Of a stretch of DNA of 64,000 nt, positions 52,915-64,000 are shown in pieces. The position numbers and the translations under genes are program-made. Origin of the DNA: Verticillium longisporum. Taxonomy: Eukaryota > Ascomycota > Sordariomycetes > Glomerellales > Plectosphaerellaceae. The notes below the pieces were generated by a model, which was not told where the DNA came from, ran no database searches, and was given only the letters and a program-made list of their open reading frames with translations. Location: NCBI GenBank assembly GCA_019188255.1, contig JAETXT010000015.1, positions 1,116,001-1,180,000 on the forward strand. Direction: 5' to 3'. The number at the start of each line of letters is the position of its first letter. The first letter of the stretch is position 1.

Positions 52915-54492
52915 CTACGCAAAAGCACCGACAACGGACATGCCGGCGGCTACATCTTGAGTCAGCGAGTGCGTCGAAGGATCAACTTGAGGAGAGACTC
53001 ACCGCCCAGCAAAACCCATGCGAAGGCTACCCTCTTGTCCTTCTTGGTCATCACGAGATCAGCCTCCTCCGACAGGAAGTCTTCGGCGAGCAGATCCACC
53101 AGAGCGGCGTAGAGCAAGAGACCAGAAGAACTATTTCTGGTGTTAATTCCCGGTTTTCGAGACCAGTCTGGGGATGGACCACTTACATCGCATTGAAGAC
53201 ACCGACAATGATGAGGCCAAAAGCACTGTTGGGGTCGTAGCTGCCCCTCGCCACCAGACCGATGGCCTGACCGATGGGTGCCGTGGTGCCAAAGGCGACA
53301 ACAAGTAGCCATGGCCGTACGCTTCCTTGGGGGTAGGGCACCTCCGCGATACGTGAGCCAAGACCGAGACCCTCAAACATCTGGTGGAAGATGATGGCGA
53401 CAACCAAGATGATGAACCCGTCAATGGTGAGCGAAATGGTGATGCCAACAAAGATGGAGTGAAACAGGATACCGCCCTCGAGTAGCGTAATGTTCATTGA
53501 CATCTTCCGATACACGGCAGGGTCAACCATCTGGCCTTCGGCGTCAAGGTGACCCTCGATAGCAGGGACGGGAACGACGGAGACACGGCTCGCAGCGCTC
53601 TTCTCGTTCATCTGTCCCTGCGAGGCATTGATCATGTTCATCATCTCGAGGCGCTGGCGGACATACTGCTCGTAGAACACGACGAACCAAGGGGGCATCT
53701 CCGAGTCCGGAGGCGGGGCAACAACGTTGTTGGGATCGCGGAAAGGGTCGTTGACATAAGGGTAACGCTCGTCTTTCTCCTGGCTGTATGTAGCCACGGC
53801 GACCTTCTTCTCAAAGTACAGGCTCTCTTCGTCATCGGCATCGAAGGTGTTGCGGAACGGGCGGGCCGGGCGGACGGGAGGCTGCTGTTGCTGGACTGCC
53901 GTGGGACGCGGGCGGTGAGCGGTCACGTCGCCGGTTGGGCCGCCGTGGGAGTGACCGCCGGTCTTGGCGTGGAGGTACATCTCGACCGTGAAGAGTGCGA
54001 ACATGGCAGCCATCATGATGACACCGGGCATGGCCGGGTATTGGCTGGTGAAGAGGTCGGGCAGACACGGATCCGTCAGGCTTGCGAAAGCTGTGGGCAA
54101 GAGCTGGAAGCGTGAGACGGGGCGAGCATGCTTGAGAGGGCCTGAATGACTTACATGAACAAACGCCGTGGCAACCAAAACGCCGGTACCAAAATGTTTG
54201 CAAGCAAAGAAAACCTTGGGAGGGACCTTGAGCCACTTGACCTTCTTAGCCACGACGGGGAAGCCGGCACCTGAGATGGTTAGCCCATGTAGATGCGAGA
54301 CTGATCGGTGAGAACAGCTCCTTACCAAAAATTGACGCCGCCAACACCAAGACTACACCGCATTAGCAATCATTTTCTCATGGTGCGCTCTGCTGTTGAC
54401 TTACATAGGGCCGCAACGTGAAGGGGCAGGTCATAGTCCCCTGGCTCTTGGCCTCCACCGCACTGAGGCTTCGCATTCGGAAGGGGGTCCAT
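52915..54492 (-). CDS. ZIP-family zinc/iron transporter
   Basis: Predicted membrane importer of Zn2+ or related metals, 436 residues. Minus-strand exons are 54492-54405, 54352-54326, 54270-54155, 54103-53187, 53130-53003 and 52949-52915. Membrane segments include VVAKKVKWLKVPPKVFFACK with FGTGVLVATAFVHLLPTAFA, PGVIMMAAMFALFTVEMYLH, then a long cytosolic loop with GGHSHGG. The ZIP signature follows: GGILFHSIFVGITISL and IIFHQMFEGLGLGSRI, with the metal-binding His and Glu. The last segments are GVFNAISSGLLLYAALVDLL and AAGMSVVGAFA. The very short second exon (27 nt) and last exon (35 nt) are supported by frame continuity. The gene is head-to-head with the CDF gene. Confidence 0.92.
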
Positions 54493-56957
54493 TCTGCAGC
54501 CTAGGTTCGTGCACAGAGTAAAGAAATTGAAAATTGAGAGCCAAGAAGTGAAGCGAAGAATACAAGTTGAGTATGAGCTGCCAAATTATCCAGGGCGCGT
54601 ACAGTACTCGTAATTCCAAAAAGTGAACAAAATGGAGGGAATGAAAGGGACGAACGAAGCTGTCCCGCAGCTTCAACACACGAACAACAGACGAAAATGA
54701 CTCTGCAACGAAATCAGAAGATGCCGAGTCCTGAAAGGAAAGAAACGAGGCCAAGAGGAAAGGAAATGGGGCAACAGTCAAGGCCTAGCGAGACCTGCCC
54801 AAGGATGGCGTTTGGTCTGGACACGGCCAGTCGCCAGTGTTAGTAGGCCTAGACGAACTCGAGCCGCAACGAAGTGCAAGGTCACGGACCGGAACGGCAA
54901 GTATTGACGCGTCCGTTCTCACGTAGAAGCAACGGATCATCGACTTGACATGACACAGAACGGTGGCAGTATGATGCCAAGCCTGCAGCGGGGCATGGAG
55001 ACAACAGAGACCGTAGCATAGCTCATCGAACAGCGAGAAGGAAGAGCCGACTCTTGGCATATAGGCCTACCATACTAGTGCTTGGCAGGTATCGTGAAGA
55101 TCAATTCGAAGTTGAGACTGTCCGTCTAAGCATGTTTTGCCGGATATGGGCTTGGGTCCAGTCCGATTCGAGAAAAACGAAGGACAGTATCACCCAAAAT
55201 AGAGCATGGCACGCTGCTGGGGGTCGAGGCCTCGCCAAACGGAGGAAAAGAACGGGGGCCAGGGGTCCAGAGTCGGAACGATGCAAGGGCCCCGGTCGAC
55301 GAAAAGGGACCAGGGGCCTCAAGGGAAGAGCCTTTCGGCGTGAAGCGATCAACTCGCCGCAGCAAGACGCCTATTTCAAATAAAGGTGTGAAACCGGAGA
55401 TCTTGGACAGATTGCCGCAATATGCCAGCACAATTCTGGTCAGAGCCAACGGCTCGTTTCAACACTAATGCAGCATGCGTCCGCCAAAGCCCGGCAGTTG
55501 TGAATTCATGAGACGAGCTAGGAGGGAAGCTGTGCAGCGTAAACATCATCAGCCAAGGCTCAGCAAGGGGTTCAGGGCTGTGTGGGCATGCGGGTGCGGG
55601 TGCGGATGCGGGTTGTCTGGGGGCGGGGAGAGGCTTTGGGTTGAGATGGCATCAGGGCAGTGCAGTGGCCGAGACAGCTGGTCGCTGGAAATCTTGCAGA
55701 ACGAAACCCATGCCAAGAGGCCGACAGAAGGGATCTTCTTCTAATGGTTGCCCTGTCATAGCTGCGACGGTCACAGCATTGCCAAGACGTATGATAAGAA
55801 AACCGTCTGGTGAACCTTCAGGTCAACCACAGGGAACGGACAGAGCTCAGGCCTGCGACTATGGTCCGCAATCGCCATATTGGATGAAGGATCAATTTCG
55901 TCTGCTAGCCGAGTTCCGATAGATGAGGGCAGTGCGGCGACACATTGATGGTTGTGTTGCGGTCGCATCAGGTCTTTCGTGACTAGCCATTCTTCTCGTT
56001 GGTACCTCATGCGGATGACTGAAAACTTAGGCAGTACGAACGTCGAATGTTTACTTTTCCTTTTGCTCATTTTCAGCTGCTCGAGTAAGGTGTGGGATGG
56101 GTATAGCTGACGGTTATCGATCACTTTCTGTTCCATCGAGTGAAGGCATTCGCGGCTCTTGAGCCTCTGGCACAGTTTTGAAACGAATGGTGCACCAGTC
56201 ACTGGGCGCTGCATGGGCATCGGACGTGGGCCCCATCCCTGATCGCCGTCGTCATCCATGCCTTGTGGCGAGCCAGGAGCCAGCAGACAGGAGGCCCAAG
56301 GACCTGATGCCAAGTACGACAAGAGGAAGAAAGCTGGGGTCTATTATCTCCGTCTCTGGGGGAAGACGGGACGAGGTCTTGGGCCTCGCGCTAATCCCTG
56401 AGAGGGATAGTCTCGACACGGCTTGCCTCAGTCGGTTACACTTTGTCCTTACCGGAAATAGAAGCCCAGTCCCCTGACTCCAACCACTCCTCGCGCCTCG
56501 ACCCTGGGACGACAGAACTTGACGTCGGACGGCATGGTCGCCATGTGAGGGCCATTGCGGTTCTTGGTGGGGTTTGGCCGAGGAGCATTGAATCCGAAGA
56601 CTAAAATCCCATCTTGGGATGAAAGGGCAAACCTGGATTCCGTGCTTCAGCCCTGAGGTGCCCCTCCCGAGGCCCCCTTGTTCGGAGATTTGTATGTGTT
56701 GAACCTCCTTGAATCCAGCATGTCGCATTGGTAGGAGTGCCTCAAGCTCACCACACTGGAACAAATTCTCCGAACAGGCGAAGCGAGATGGCTGGAGGCC
56801 TTTTGCTGTGCTTGTGTATGCTGTGTGTCTGATATATCATTGCTGCTGTTGAAGCGTCTGAAATGTATCTCCCCAGACCTTTCTTTCCCTAGCATTATCA
56901 CACGCACCAACCCACAGCCACTTCGACGGCTCGTAAGCATTGTCTCATATCTCTACC
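54493..56957. promoter_or_regulatory. shared 2.47-kb upstream region of the divergent ZIP and CDF genes
   Basis: No gene is supported. The region must hold the promoters and leaders of both metal-transport genes. A short GGGTGCGGGTGCGGATGCGGG repeat lies near 55,588-55,610. No Zap1-type element was searched exhaustively. Confidence 0.5.
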
Positions 56958-58883
56958 ATGTCGTCCTCAGCACAGCCTGAGAGCAACCCTGTCCGGCCAT
57001 CAGGTTCGTCTTGCCCTGTCGTCTGAGCCTCGCTTCTGCTTGCCGTCTCGCACTCGAGATCACCGGCTCCCCAACTTTCTCCTTTGCCGATCGCCTCTTG
57101 GTACCCATTGCAGCCCCAGCATAGCCACAAACGCAGATACGGCGGCCATGTACTGATCATGGTGAAGGCGGCTCTGCCCCAGATGAGGCTATCATCCCAG
57201 CACTGGCGACAGGATCCGACGACAAGATCACCCCCGCGATCGTGGGCGATGCTGACGTCTCCACCGTCCAATCATCCACGGCGGGCATGATTAACCGCCC
57301 TGACCCTATGGACTTTGGCCGCCACCGGCGCGATAATGTGAACAAGAAACAAATGGCCATAGACCACCCCAAGGGGAACAAGCGAAAGCTCACAAAGTTC
57401 TACACGCGCCAGAACGAGCTCATCGACCAGTTTCTCGGAGCCGATGACGAGGAACGTCTCAAGGTCGAGGAAGATGAGAAGAATCAACCCAAGATCCAGT
57501 TCGCCATCTGGGCCTCGTTTGTTCTCAACTTTCTCCTCTTCGTCATCCAGCTGTATGCAGCCGTCTCAACTGGATCGCTTGCGGTATGATCCTATTTCGA
57601 TGTAGTCTTGCTGGTACACGACTCATTGTTTGATAGCTTTTTGCAACGGCCACCGACGCCTTTGTGAATCCCGCCTGTCCCGTTTAGAATAAACACTCGC
57701 AGCTAACAGGTCGTGTCAGATGGACTTTGTGTCATCCCTTGTGATGCTCGTCACCTCGGCCTTGGCCGTCCGTCCGAGTGTGTACAAATACCCCGTGGTA
57801 TGTGGCGCGAACCTGAAGCGAGGTCATTCATGCTCACTCCGCAACAGGGACGAACCAGGATCGAGACCATCGGCATCATCCTCTTCTGCTGCTTGATGAC
57901 AACTGTCGCGGTGCAGCTTTTGGTACGTCGCATCAGGCCTGCGAAGTGCTTGATGCTGTTGAAAATGTTGACTCGCCAAATAGATCGAATCCGGGCGACG
58001 CCTGGCCGAGGGCGAGAGCGATTCAGAAGCCCTGCACCTAGTCCCCATCATCCTCATCGGTGTTGCCATATTCACCAAGGGCAGCCTCATGTTCTACTGC
58101 CTCGCGTACAGGAAATACCCCTCTGTTCACGTGTTCTACGTGCGTCTCCCGCGCCCCGAGTCTCACCAAACGCCGACGGGTGGTGCTGTGTTGCTGACGT
58201 TCAGCAGATCGACCACCGCAACGACATTGCCGTCAACAGCTTCGGTCTCATCATGGCTATCGTGGGCAACAGGTTCGTGTGGTACCTCGACCCGCTCGGC
58301 GCCATCCTCATCGCGCTCCTCATTCTCTTCTCCTGGGTCTCAAACGCGTTTGAGCAAGTGTGGCTTCTCGTCGGCAAGTCGGCGCCGAGGGCCTTCCTCT
58401 CCAAGCTAGTCTACATGTCCATGAACCACGACGAGCGCATCGTCAAGGTCGACACCGTAAGCGCTCATCCGAGTAGTAAGGCCAGTGGCCAAATTCTGAC
58501 GTACAAGCAGTGCCGTGCCTATCACGCCGGACAGCGGTATTACGTGGAGATTGACGTAGTCATGGACGAGGACACGCCACTTCGAATCTCGCACGATGTG
58601 GCGCAAGAATTGCAGCGCAAGGTCGAAGGTGAGTCCGATGACGCTGTTTCTTCTGGCACGCGCCTCATCGCCGGTTGCTGACTTTCGGTTTGCAGGTCTA
58701 GGCGACGTTGAGCGGGCCTTTGTCCACGTCGACTATGAGCACGACCACAGCATCCACACGGAACACAAGCCGTTGTTCGAGAAGAAGAAGAAGAGCAGGA
58801 CGCTGAGAGAGGTTCTGACAAGGACGAAGAAGGAGACAGAGCAGTCAACGCAAGATGGTGTTACCACGAAGGGAACCTCGTGA
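56958..58883 (+). CDS. cation diffusion facilitator, manganese type
   Basis: Predicted metal/proton antiporter moving Mn2+ out of the cytosol, 450 residues. Nine exons: 56958-57003, 57168-57583, 57637-57663, 57720-57797, 57848-57922, 57984-58139, 58208-58456, 58511-58628 and 58696-58883. A cytosolic N-terminus with KLTKFYTRQNELIDQFLGAD precedes six membrane segments. Segment II gives ATATDAFMDFVSSLVMLV and segment V gives IDHRNDIAVNSFGLIMAIVG. Both carry Asp-x3-Asp, the signature of Mn-CDF proteins, where Zn-CDFs have His in one of these sites. The C-terminal domain reads YYVEIDVVMDEDTPLRISHD and FVHVDYEHDHSIHTEH. The small exons keep frame exactly. An alternative acceptor 3 nt earlier in intron 6 would add one Gln. 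Confidence 0.92.
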
Positions 58884-59514
58884 GCTGGAGAGCGGAGTCG
58901 GCGGACAGAGAGTGCTTGTTGTGAGAACGAGGCAATCTCGAGGACAACAAAAAATGGCGAGTATTTAGTAGCAGCTGTAATTAAGTAACAAGATGATACC
59001 ACATGAGTTGCTCGAGGTTTCGAAGAACGCGTGGTTCCGTCTGCTGAAGGCTACCAAGGTGACGCTGTTGAGTTTCTCCAGTTCGGGCGACTTTACGAGC
59101 TCCTCGCGATCGCGGGTGGTCGAACTCAGCTTCACCCTTCCTCGAGCCACTTTCTATTCATGCCGGCAGTCTGTTCAATTGATGCTACCATCTCTAGGTA
59201 GGTAAGTAAGGACAGCAATGTTACCGTCTCAAGCAGTGTGTGCAAAGCCATGGAGTCGCAGTGCTCTCCGATGGGCGCACGTCGACATGGTCCGTGCACA
59301 GACCGCTAGACCCACCCGAAGCAGCGCATCCCCAAAATTTCCCAGAGCCTCAATCCGAGCATCAAACCCCGTACCAACTTTGACACCCAACGAAACCCGC
59401 CCCTACACGATCTCCCCTCGCATCAACGACCGCAAGCCGCGCGCATATCCGTACACGAACTCCCCATCGCCATCAACCACAAAAAAGGGGTCACCACCCG
59501 CCGCCCAACCGATC
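58884..59514. other. intergenic region between CDF and mL41 genes
   Basis: About 630 bases. The mL41 frame is open back to an ATG at 59218, but those extra 99 residues have no similarity to the family and probably represent leader. A TCTAGGTAGGTAAGTAAG tract lies near 59,193-59,210. Confidence 0.55.
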
Positions 59515-59973
59515 ATGCAGCCCACAGCCTCCCTCCGCGTCCTCGGCTACCGCCACCTCCGCCTCACGACCAAGGACGTCAACAAGGGCTTCTACAAGGG
59601 CAACCGCACCGGCTCCATGGGCAGCCACACCCGCTACGGAGGCTACAGGATCGACTGGGCCAAGGTCCGCACCTTCGCCGTGCCCGAGAGGCTGTTCGAG
59701 GCCGATTTCAAGGTGCGCCTGGCCCCTTCCTCCCTCTTTGCCGGCCCCTCACCCCGAGACCACGACCGGCGCGGGCGATCTTGCCGAAACAAGGGGGCAA
59801 CTTCGCTGCGAGCGAGCGCGGCTGTGAGAATACGAGACTGACGAGTGTGACAGCTTACCCCGTTTGTGGGGAACACGATTAGGAAGGTCCGCGGACAGTA
59901 CGACACTGCTGAGGGCCCGAGGAACCCGGCGGCGTACCTGGAGAGCTGGAAGCTGCAGAACGGCAGGACATAG
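59515..59973 (+). CDS. mrpl27: mitochondrial large-subunit ribosomal protein mL41 (MRPL27)
   Basis: Component of the mitochondrial 54S ribosomal subunit, 105 residues. Exons are 59515-59712 and 59854-59973. The start at 59515 gives MQPTASLRVLGYRHLRLTTK, then DVNKGFYKGNRTGSMGSHTR and YGGYRIDWAKVRTFAVPE, the conserved core of the family. Exon 2 supplies LTPFVGNTIRKVRG and ends at LQNGRT. An upstream in-frame ATG exists but adds low-complexity Pro/Ser sequence. The gene is tail-to-tail with the esterase gene. Confidence 0.92.
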
Positions 59974-60373
59974 GGGTGATTTGCAGCATAATTCAGGTGT
60001 TGGAGAGACGATGATATAAAATTATACACACAAAGTCCGCGGTCATCCCCACGAAGAGGGAGGCACAGACTAGCATGGGCGACGCTGCGGAACACCGCGT
60101 TGGTCGCGAGCTCGGCTCTACTGGAAGAGCTGTATACCCTTTTGGAGAAATGTATCAACATGTACAACATGAACTCTTGCTGACCGTTCACATTGAGTGC
60201 AACACGTAGACCGAGGTCGAGGATGTACATCGGGAGCACCCTACAGCTTGAAAGCGTCAAGATAAGGTACGGCGGTAGCACAAGTCAGGATCCTAGACAA
60301 GTGAAAAATACCTAAATATTACTTATTACTCTTCTTTGGCTTTGCGCCAGTCTTTGTCTAGGTCTTATATCAC
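59974..60373. other. intergenic region between convergent mL41 and esterase genes
   Basis: About 400 bases of 3' flank. No feature was recognised. Confidence 0.55.
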
Positions 60374-63300
60374 CTACCCGCAGAAGCTGCCATGGGCAAA
60401 TCCTCGGCGGCTGTCACAAACATATCCCTCTCCATCTGCGGCCTGCCCAACTCTACCATGGGCGTGGCATAAGCAGATGCAGGACCTGCCGCCATGGGCG
60501 TGGCAGCATCGAAGATGCTCCGAGACAGGCCGTGAGTTCGTGCCCTTGTCTGCCGCAGGAGGCATGGGATCAGCAGAGCGCACATCTTGGACAGGTGCCG
60601 TGGACTGTAGAGTCATCATGCTCGCCGTGTCGGCCTCCTTACCCAATGAGAAAGGCACAGCCAGTCCATTTACAAAGGGCCGCTTGCCTGCGACTTCCAC
60701 CTCGGGCTCCGGCCTTGTGCCAGCATCGGCAGCACTTGTAGGCGGTATTGGGCTGACGGATCGCGCGTCAGGAGCCGGCGCCGTCGACTGCAAAGTCATC
60801 ATACTCGCTGTCTCTGCGTCGTGGCCCAGGCGGAACGGCAATCTCTTGACTGCTGCACTTGTTTCAGCGTTCTGCGCCGCATCCGAAACGTCAGTCCCGT
60901 TGCTCATGGTTCGGAGAGGACTCATCGGCCTGACGTTCGGCCCAGCTGCTGTGGACTGGAGCGTCAACATGCTAGCAGTGTCCGCATCTTTCCCGAGGCT
61001 GAAGGGCATTGCATATCCATCGATAAAGGGCCGCTTGCCAGCGACCACGGTGCTTGGAACATGCGTGGGACTAAGCATGCCAGGAGATCCAGCGTCGTTC
61101 CCGCGAACAACCGCTTCCTCCCGCTGGTTCTTCCCCGCCTCTCGCCTTAGCTCGATGAGTGCGTCGACCGGTGCAACCCTGTCGTCGAGCTCACTTTGCT
61201 GTGAGGTTTGGTGTTCGTCGACAACAGTACGACTCCTGCTTCTTGGGCGACCTGGTGAAGTAGGCGGTGCCAGTGTAGCATCATCAGCCTCGCCGTCGAC
61301 ATTCGACGGCATTGGCACGCCGCGATCAGCCTGTGTTGCGGTCGTTTGCTCCACCGCGTCCCGCTGGTCAGCCTTTTGCTCCCTCTCCACTGTCATTTCG
61401 TCATGCTTTGAGCCCCAAAGCGACCACAATGCGAGACCAAGACTTCTCTTCTTCTTCTTGTCGACCTGCTCTGCGGAAACCTTCCTACGACCTGCCAAGG
61501 CGGTTGGTGGAGGGGTTTCGCCATCGCAACCGACGAAGCCGGACGCGATATCCTTGACAATCTGTTGATGCACTTTGGTTCTCGCGCTCGAATACCTGCT
61601 GTCCCACCGCGCCTTCGTCTCGAGCCATCTCCGGACGGGGATCTCCTTGGCGACCCCAATGTCCCTCTTGTCCATTGTACAGCTGGCGAGCTCGGAAGGC
61701 GCCTCCAGGTTATACACGCCTCCGTGTCGCGTAACTCTTTGCCTAATCATGTGCCCTTTGAAAGGAGGTAGAGTGTCTCCGGCCTTCCCAATCTGGGCTT
61801 TAAGGGGGTTGTTGCACGCAGCTGCAGACTCAATCTGAGCTTCCCACTCTGGCTGTGGCTGGTCGGTATCGCTGCCAGAGGAAGAAATGACCGAGATGTC
61901 ATCATCGTCCAGAATGTCGATTTCGACTTGTTGAGCTCGGGCGAGAGCCCACGCCCCAAATTGGGCAATGGATCGATACATGTACTTTGCGGGTCTTGTG
62001 AAACTGAGAGTCGGGGCGACATGGCAGAGGTCATCCCACACCTGCAGCTGAACGTCTGTTGGCTTGTACCGGTTGAGCTTCTCGCGATCCGCATCGTTCA
62101 TCTTTTCGTCTGGTGGAGCGTATTTGGTGGGATTGGCACACTTGTGAGCCAGATAGATTTGTTCATCACGAAGGACCTCGCCGCCACCGACCATAATGAG
62201 CAGAGGCGGAAGGCCTCCCAGGGTTGGTTGCGTGACGGGGCTGACGAGTGGGTGGTCAATGAGCTGGTTGGTGGTATACATCTGGAGAAGAGTCAATTCA
62301 AACAGTTCTTAGTGTCGATACAGGCCCAGCTCACCTGAATCTGATCCTTGACGGTCGTGAGCTTTCCGTTAATGGTGACGGAGAGCAGGACTGAGGTCTT
62401 CGGCACGTCGGCTTCGAGCGGAGCCTCAGGCTTTGCTATCGGGTCGCCCTGTGCATCATGCCCTTCGGGTGTCTCCAGTTCAAACGGATTTCCTTGTTTA
62501 GCTTCTAACGTGCTTGGCTTCGCAGCACCCTTGACTCCCTTCTTCGTCTTCGCAGCTTGTTCTTCCATCATGGCCAGGTCGTCCTCGTTGGGCGGTGGCC
62601 ATGCCCGCGATGGCTTGTGGTGGAACCCAGACGTGGGGATATAGTCGAACGGCGTATCTCCCGCTACACTGGGAAAGGAATGTGTCAGGTCGACCCACGG
62701 GCTGATGAGGATGGCGCCAGCAGGAAGAGGAATGCCTTGGTCACGCAGGGTACAGAGCATCGACATGACCATGCCGCCACCGGCTGAGTCGCCTGCGAGG
62801 ATGATCGTGTTTGGCTCCTGGATGGTGAGGAGGTAGAGATACGCCGCGATGCAATCCTGCAACCCACAGGGAAAAGGGAACTGCGGCGCCAGTCTGTACT
62901 TCGGCGCAAAGACGCGAGCCTTGAGCTTCCGGGCATGACGCTGCATCTGATACCTGTGCTCGTCGACGCTTCCGAAGAAGTAAGCGCCACCATGGACGTA
63001 GAGCATGACGCGCTTCCCGGGATCTCCATTCTTCTTGCGCTCTTGATAGTGCGCTTTCATCTCGATCCACTCGGCCTTGAGCGGGCTTTTCGGCCTCCTC
63101 CATTGCCACCACTGACGGCCGCCGACTCGCGCAATGCCCTCCTCGCCCAACTCGGCCTGGAGTAACGCGGCGGCCTTCTCGAGTAGCTGGTCGGCGATTG
63201 TGATCTCGTCAACCCGCACCCATTGCGGATGAGGTACCCATTGTGCGGTAAACGCTTGGAGTTCTTCCACGGTATGGTGAGAGGCAAACTGGAGAAAGGA

Positions 63301-63566
63301 CCTGACAAGGTGGAGGCCTTCGTCGTAGGACAAGTGGGCGGTGGGCTTCTGTTTGAGAGGCTGACGGTTAAGGTACTGCAAGCCAAGATGTGTCAGTGGG
63401 ACCTCTCGTAGGAAGTACGAGATTCTAGACCGTCCACCCCGAGTGTTTGGATGTGGGATTCAGCCTCTGGAGTCGGGGGTTTACACACATGGGACAAGAG
63501 TGTGGAGACGACGGTCGGCGTCACGGCCAATGACACAGATGTCGTATTGAGCTTGAGTGGGTTCAT
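60374..63566 (-). CDS. HSL-type alpha/beta-hydrolase (esterase/lipase) with a long repeat-containing C-terminal extension
   Basis: Predicted carboxylester hydrolase of 1,008 residues. Minus-strand exons are 63566-63489, 63375-62335 and 62281-60374. The start at 63566 gives MNPLKLNTTSVSLAV; another in-frame ATG lies at 63635. The hormone-sensitive-lipase motif HGGAYFFGS (oxyanion hole), nucleophile GDSAGGGM, ISPWVDLTHSFPS, and late VWDDLCHVAPTLSF (candidate Asp/His) are all present. An insertion of about 100 residues separates the Ser and Asp/His parts. After about residue 480 comes a polar extension absent from simple esterases. Its last 230 residues contain three copies of a motif based on PFSLGKxADTASMMTLQSTA. 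The final 50 residues are suspicious: the frame beginning LSRSIFDAATPMAAGPAS looks more protein-like than the annotated Cys-rich tail, so one extra base may be present near 60543-60545. Confidence 0.85.
60620..61050 (-). repeat. three in-frame copies of a PFSLGxxADTASMMTLQSTA motif in the esterase extension
   Basis: The copies read PFSLGKDADTASMLTLQSTA, PFRLGHDAETASMMTLQSTA and PFSLGKEADTASMMTLQSTA. The first and third are preceded by GKRPF. Spacing is about 55-75 residues. DNA identity is high only over the motif core. Confidence 0.85.
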
Positions 63567-64000
63567 CGTGGGCTGGTTCGTGGTTGTGTCGCTGTCGGAG
63601 GCGTTGTCGTGTGAGGTTGTGATACGGCGAACCAAGCTGCCATGGGCGACGCGCCGAGCTGGAGACCTTGAAGCTTATCGTAGGAGTAAGCTCAGAGCTC
63701 GGGGCAGGCGATGGGAATTGAGACAAGTCCAGTTGCCTCGTGCTCCAGAAAGAGAGCCAACAGCATTAGGGGCATTTCCTCATGTTATTAGCCCATCTTG
63801 GCCCCAGGGTCTAGTGATGTCATTTCTTGGCGCACATGCCAACGGATTCCTGCCCCCAGCCGGGCAGGGAAGACTCACGGGCACCTTCTTCTTCCGCAGC
63901 CAGTGGCCCTTTCCCCTGGAGCCGAATCCGTTTGCGGGGAAAGGGAGTCCCTGTCTTGGCCTGAGGAAGGTCCCCCCCACCGCACTCAGCCGTACTGTGC
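63567..64000. other. upstream region of the esterase gene at the window edge
   Basis: About 430 bases, including an in-frame upstream ATG at 63635. Nothing else was recognised before the window ends. Confidence 0.5.

Noticed and set aside
59218..59514. 99-codon upstream extension of mL41
   Set aside because: Pro/Ser-rich and absent from the family; the mL41 core starts a few residues after 59515.

Overview
The window is nuclear DNA from a filamentous ascomycete, most likely a Sordariomycete (Pezizomycotina). The evidence is short GT-AG introns of about 50-160 nt (some with CTAAC branch sites), GC-rich coding sequence, long C/T-rich leaders before regulatory genes, Zn2Cys6, C2H2 and copper-fist regulators typical of this group, and a Fot1/pogo transposon. 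I cannot name the genus. Twenty protein-coding loci are called, plus one complete DNA transposon and two gene remnants. Most are single-copy housekeeping or metabolic genes with 0.3-4 kb spacers.

Layout. 1-8 kb: TATA-binding protein (+), an MSOX/amadoriase-type FAD oxidase (-), and a 2EXR-domain protein (+). 8-19 kb: a U2 snRNP-associated SURP/CID splicing factor, a copper-fist regulator, an RS-rich splicing-type protein and an EFM7-like methyltransferase, all (+). 19-29 kb: a long non-coding leader, a C2H2/fungal_trans transcription factor and a DUF2461 nuclear protein (+). 29-38 kb: a secreted exonuclease/phosphatase-fold nuclease (-), a minisatellite, an intact Fot1-like element with 48-bp inverted repeats, a histidine phosphatase, and a 5'-truncated ArsB/NhaD-type permease. 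38-48 kb: an intradiol ring-cleavage dioxygenase and a carboxymuconate cyclase (same strand, adjacent), then a CNNM/Mam3 transporter and 3-phosphoglycerate dehydrogenase (both -). 49-52 kb: an accessory-looking island with two paralogous small secreted protein genes and a C-terminally truncated Zn2Cys6 regulator. 53-64 kb: a ZIP importer and a Mn-type CDF transporter in head-to-head orientation, mitochondrial ribosomal protein mL41, and a long HSL-type esterase.

Links between genes. The dioxygenase and cyclase are consecutive-type steps of the beta-ketoadipate route. The copper-fist factor, CNNM/Mam3, ZIP and CDF genes give the window several metal-homeostasis functions, and ZIP and CDF share one 2.47-kb intergenic region. 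Three conserved genes (TBP, FAD oxidase, DUF2461) each lack one base in a short C/G run, and a fourth (esterase tail) may carry an extra base. This points to base-calling error in the assembly rather than true pseudogenes.

The most promising undescribed element is the small secreted protein pair at 49.05-50.98 kb. The genes share signal peptides, a phase-0 intron directly after the same Asn-Ser-Leu-Ile motif, second exons of identical length (102 nt), cysteine-free mature chains and a beta-strand-like pattern. I recognise no family for them.
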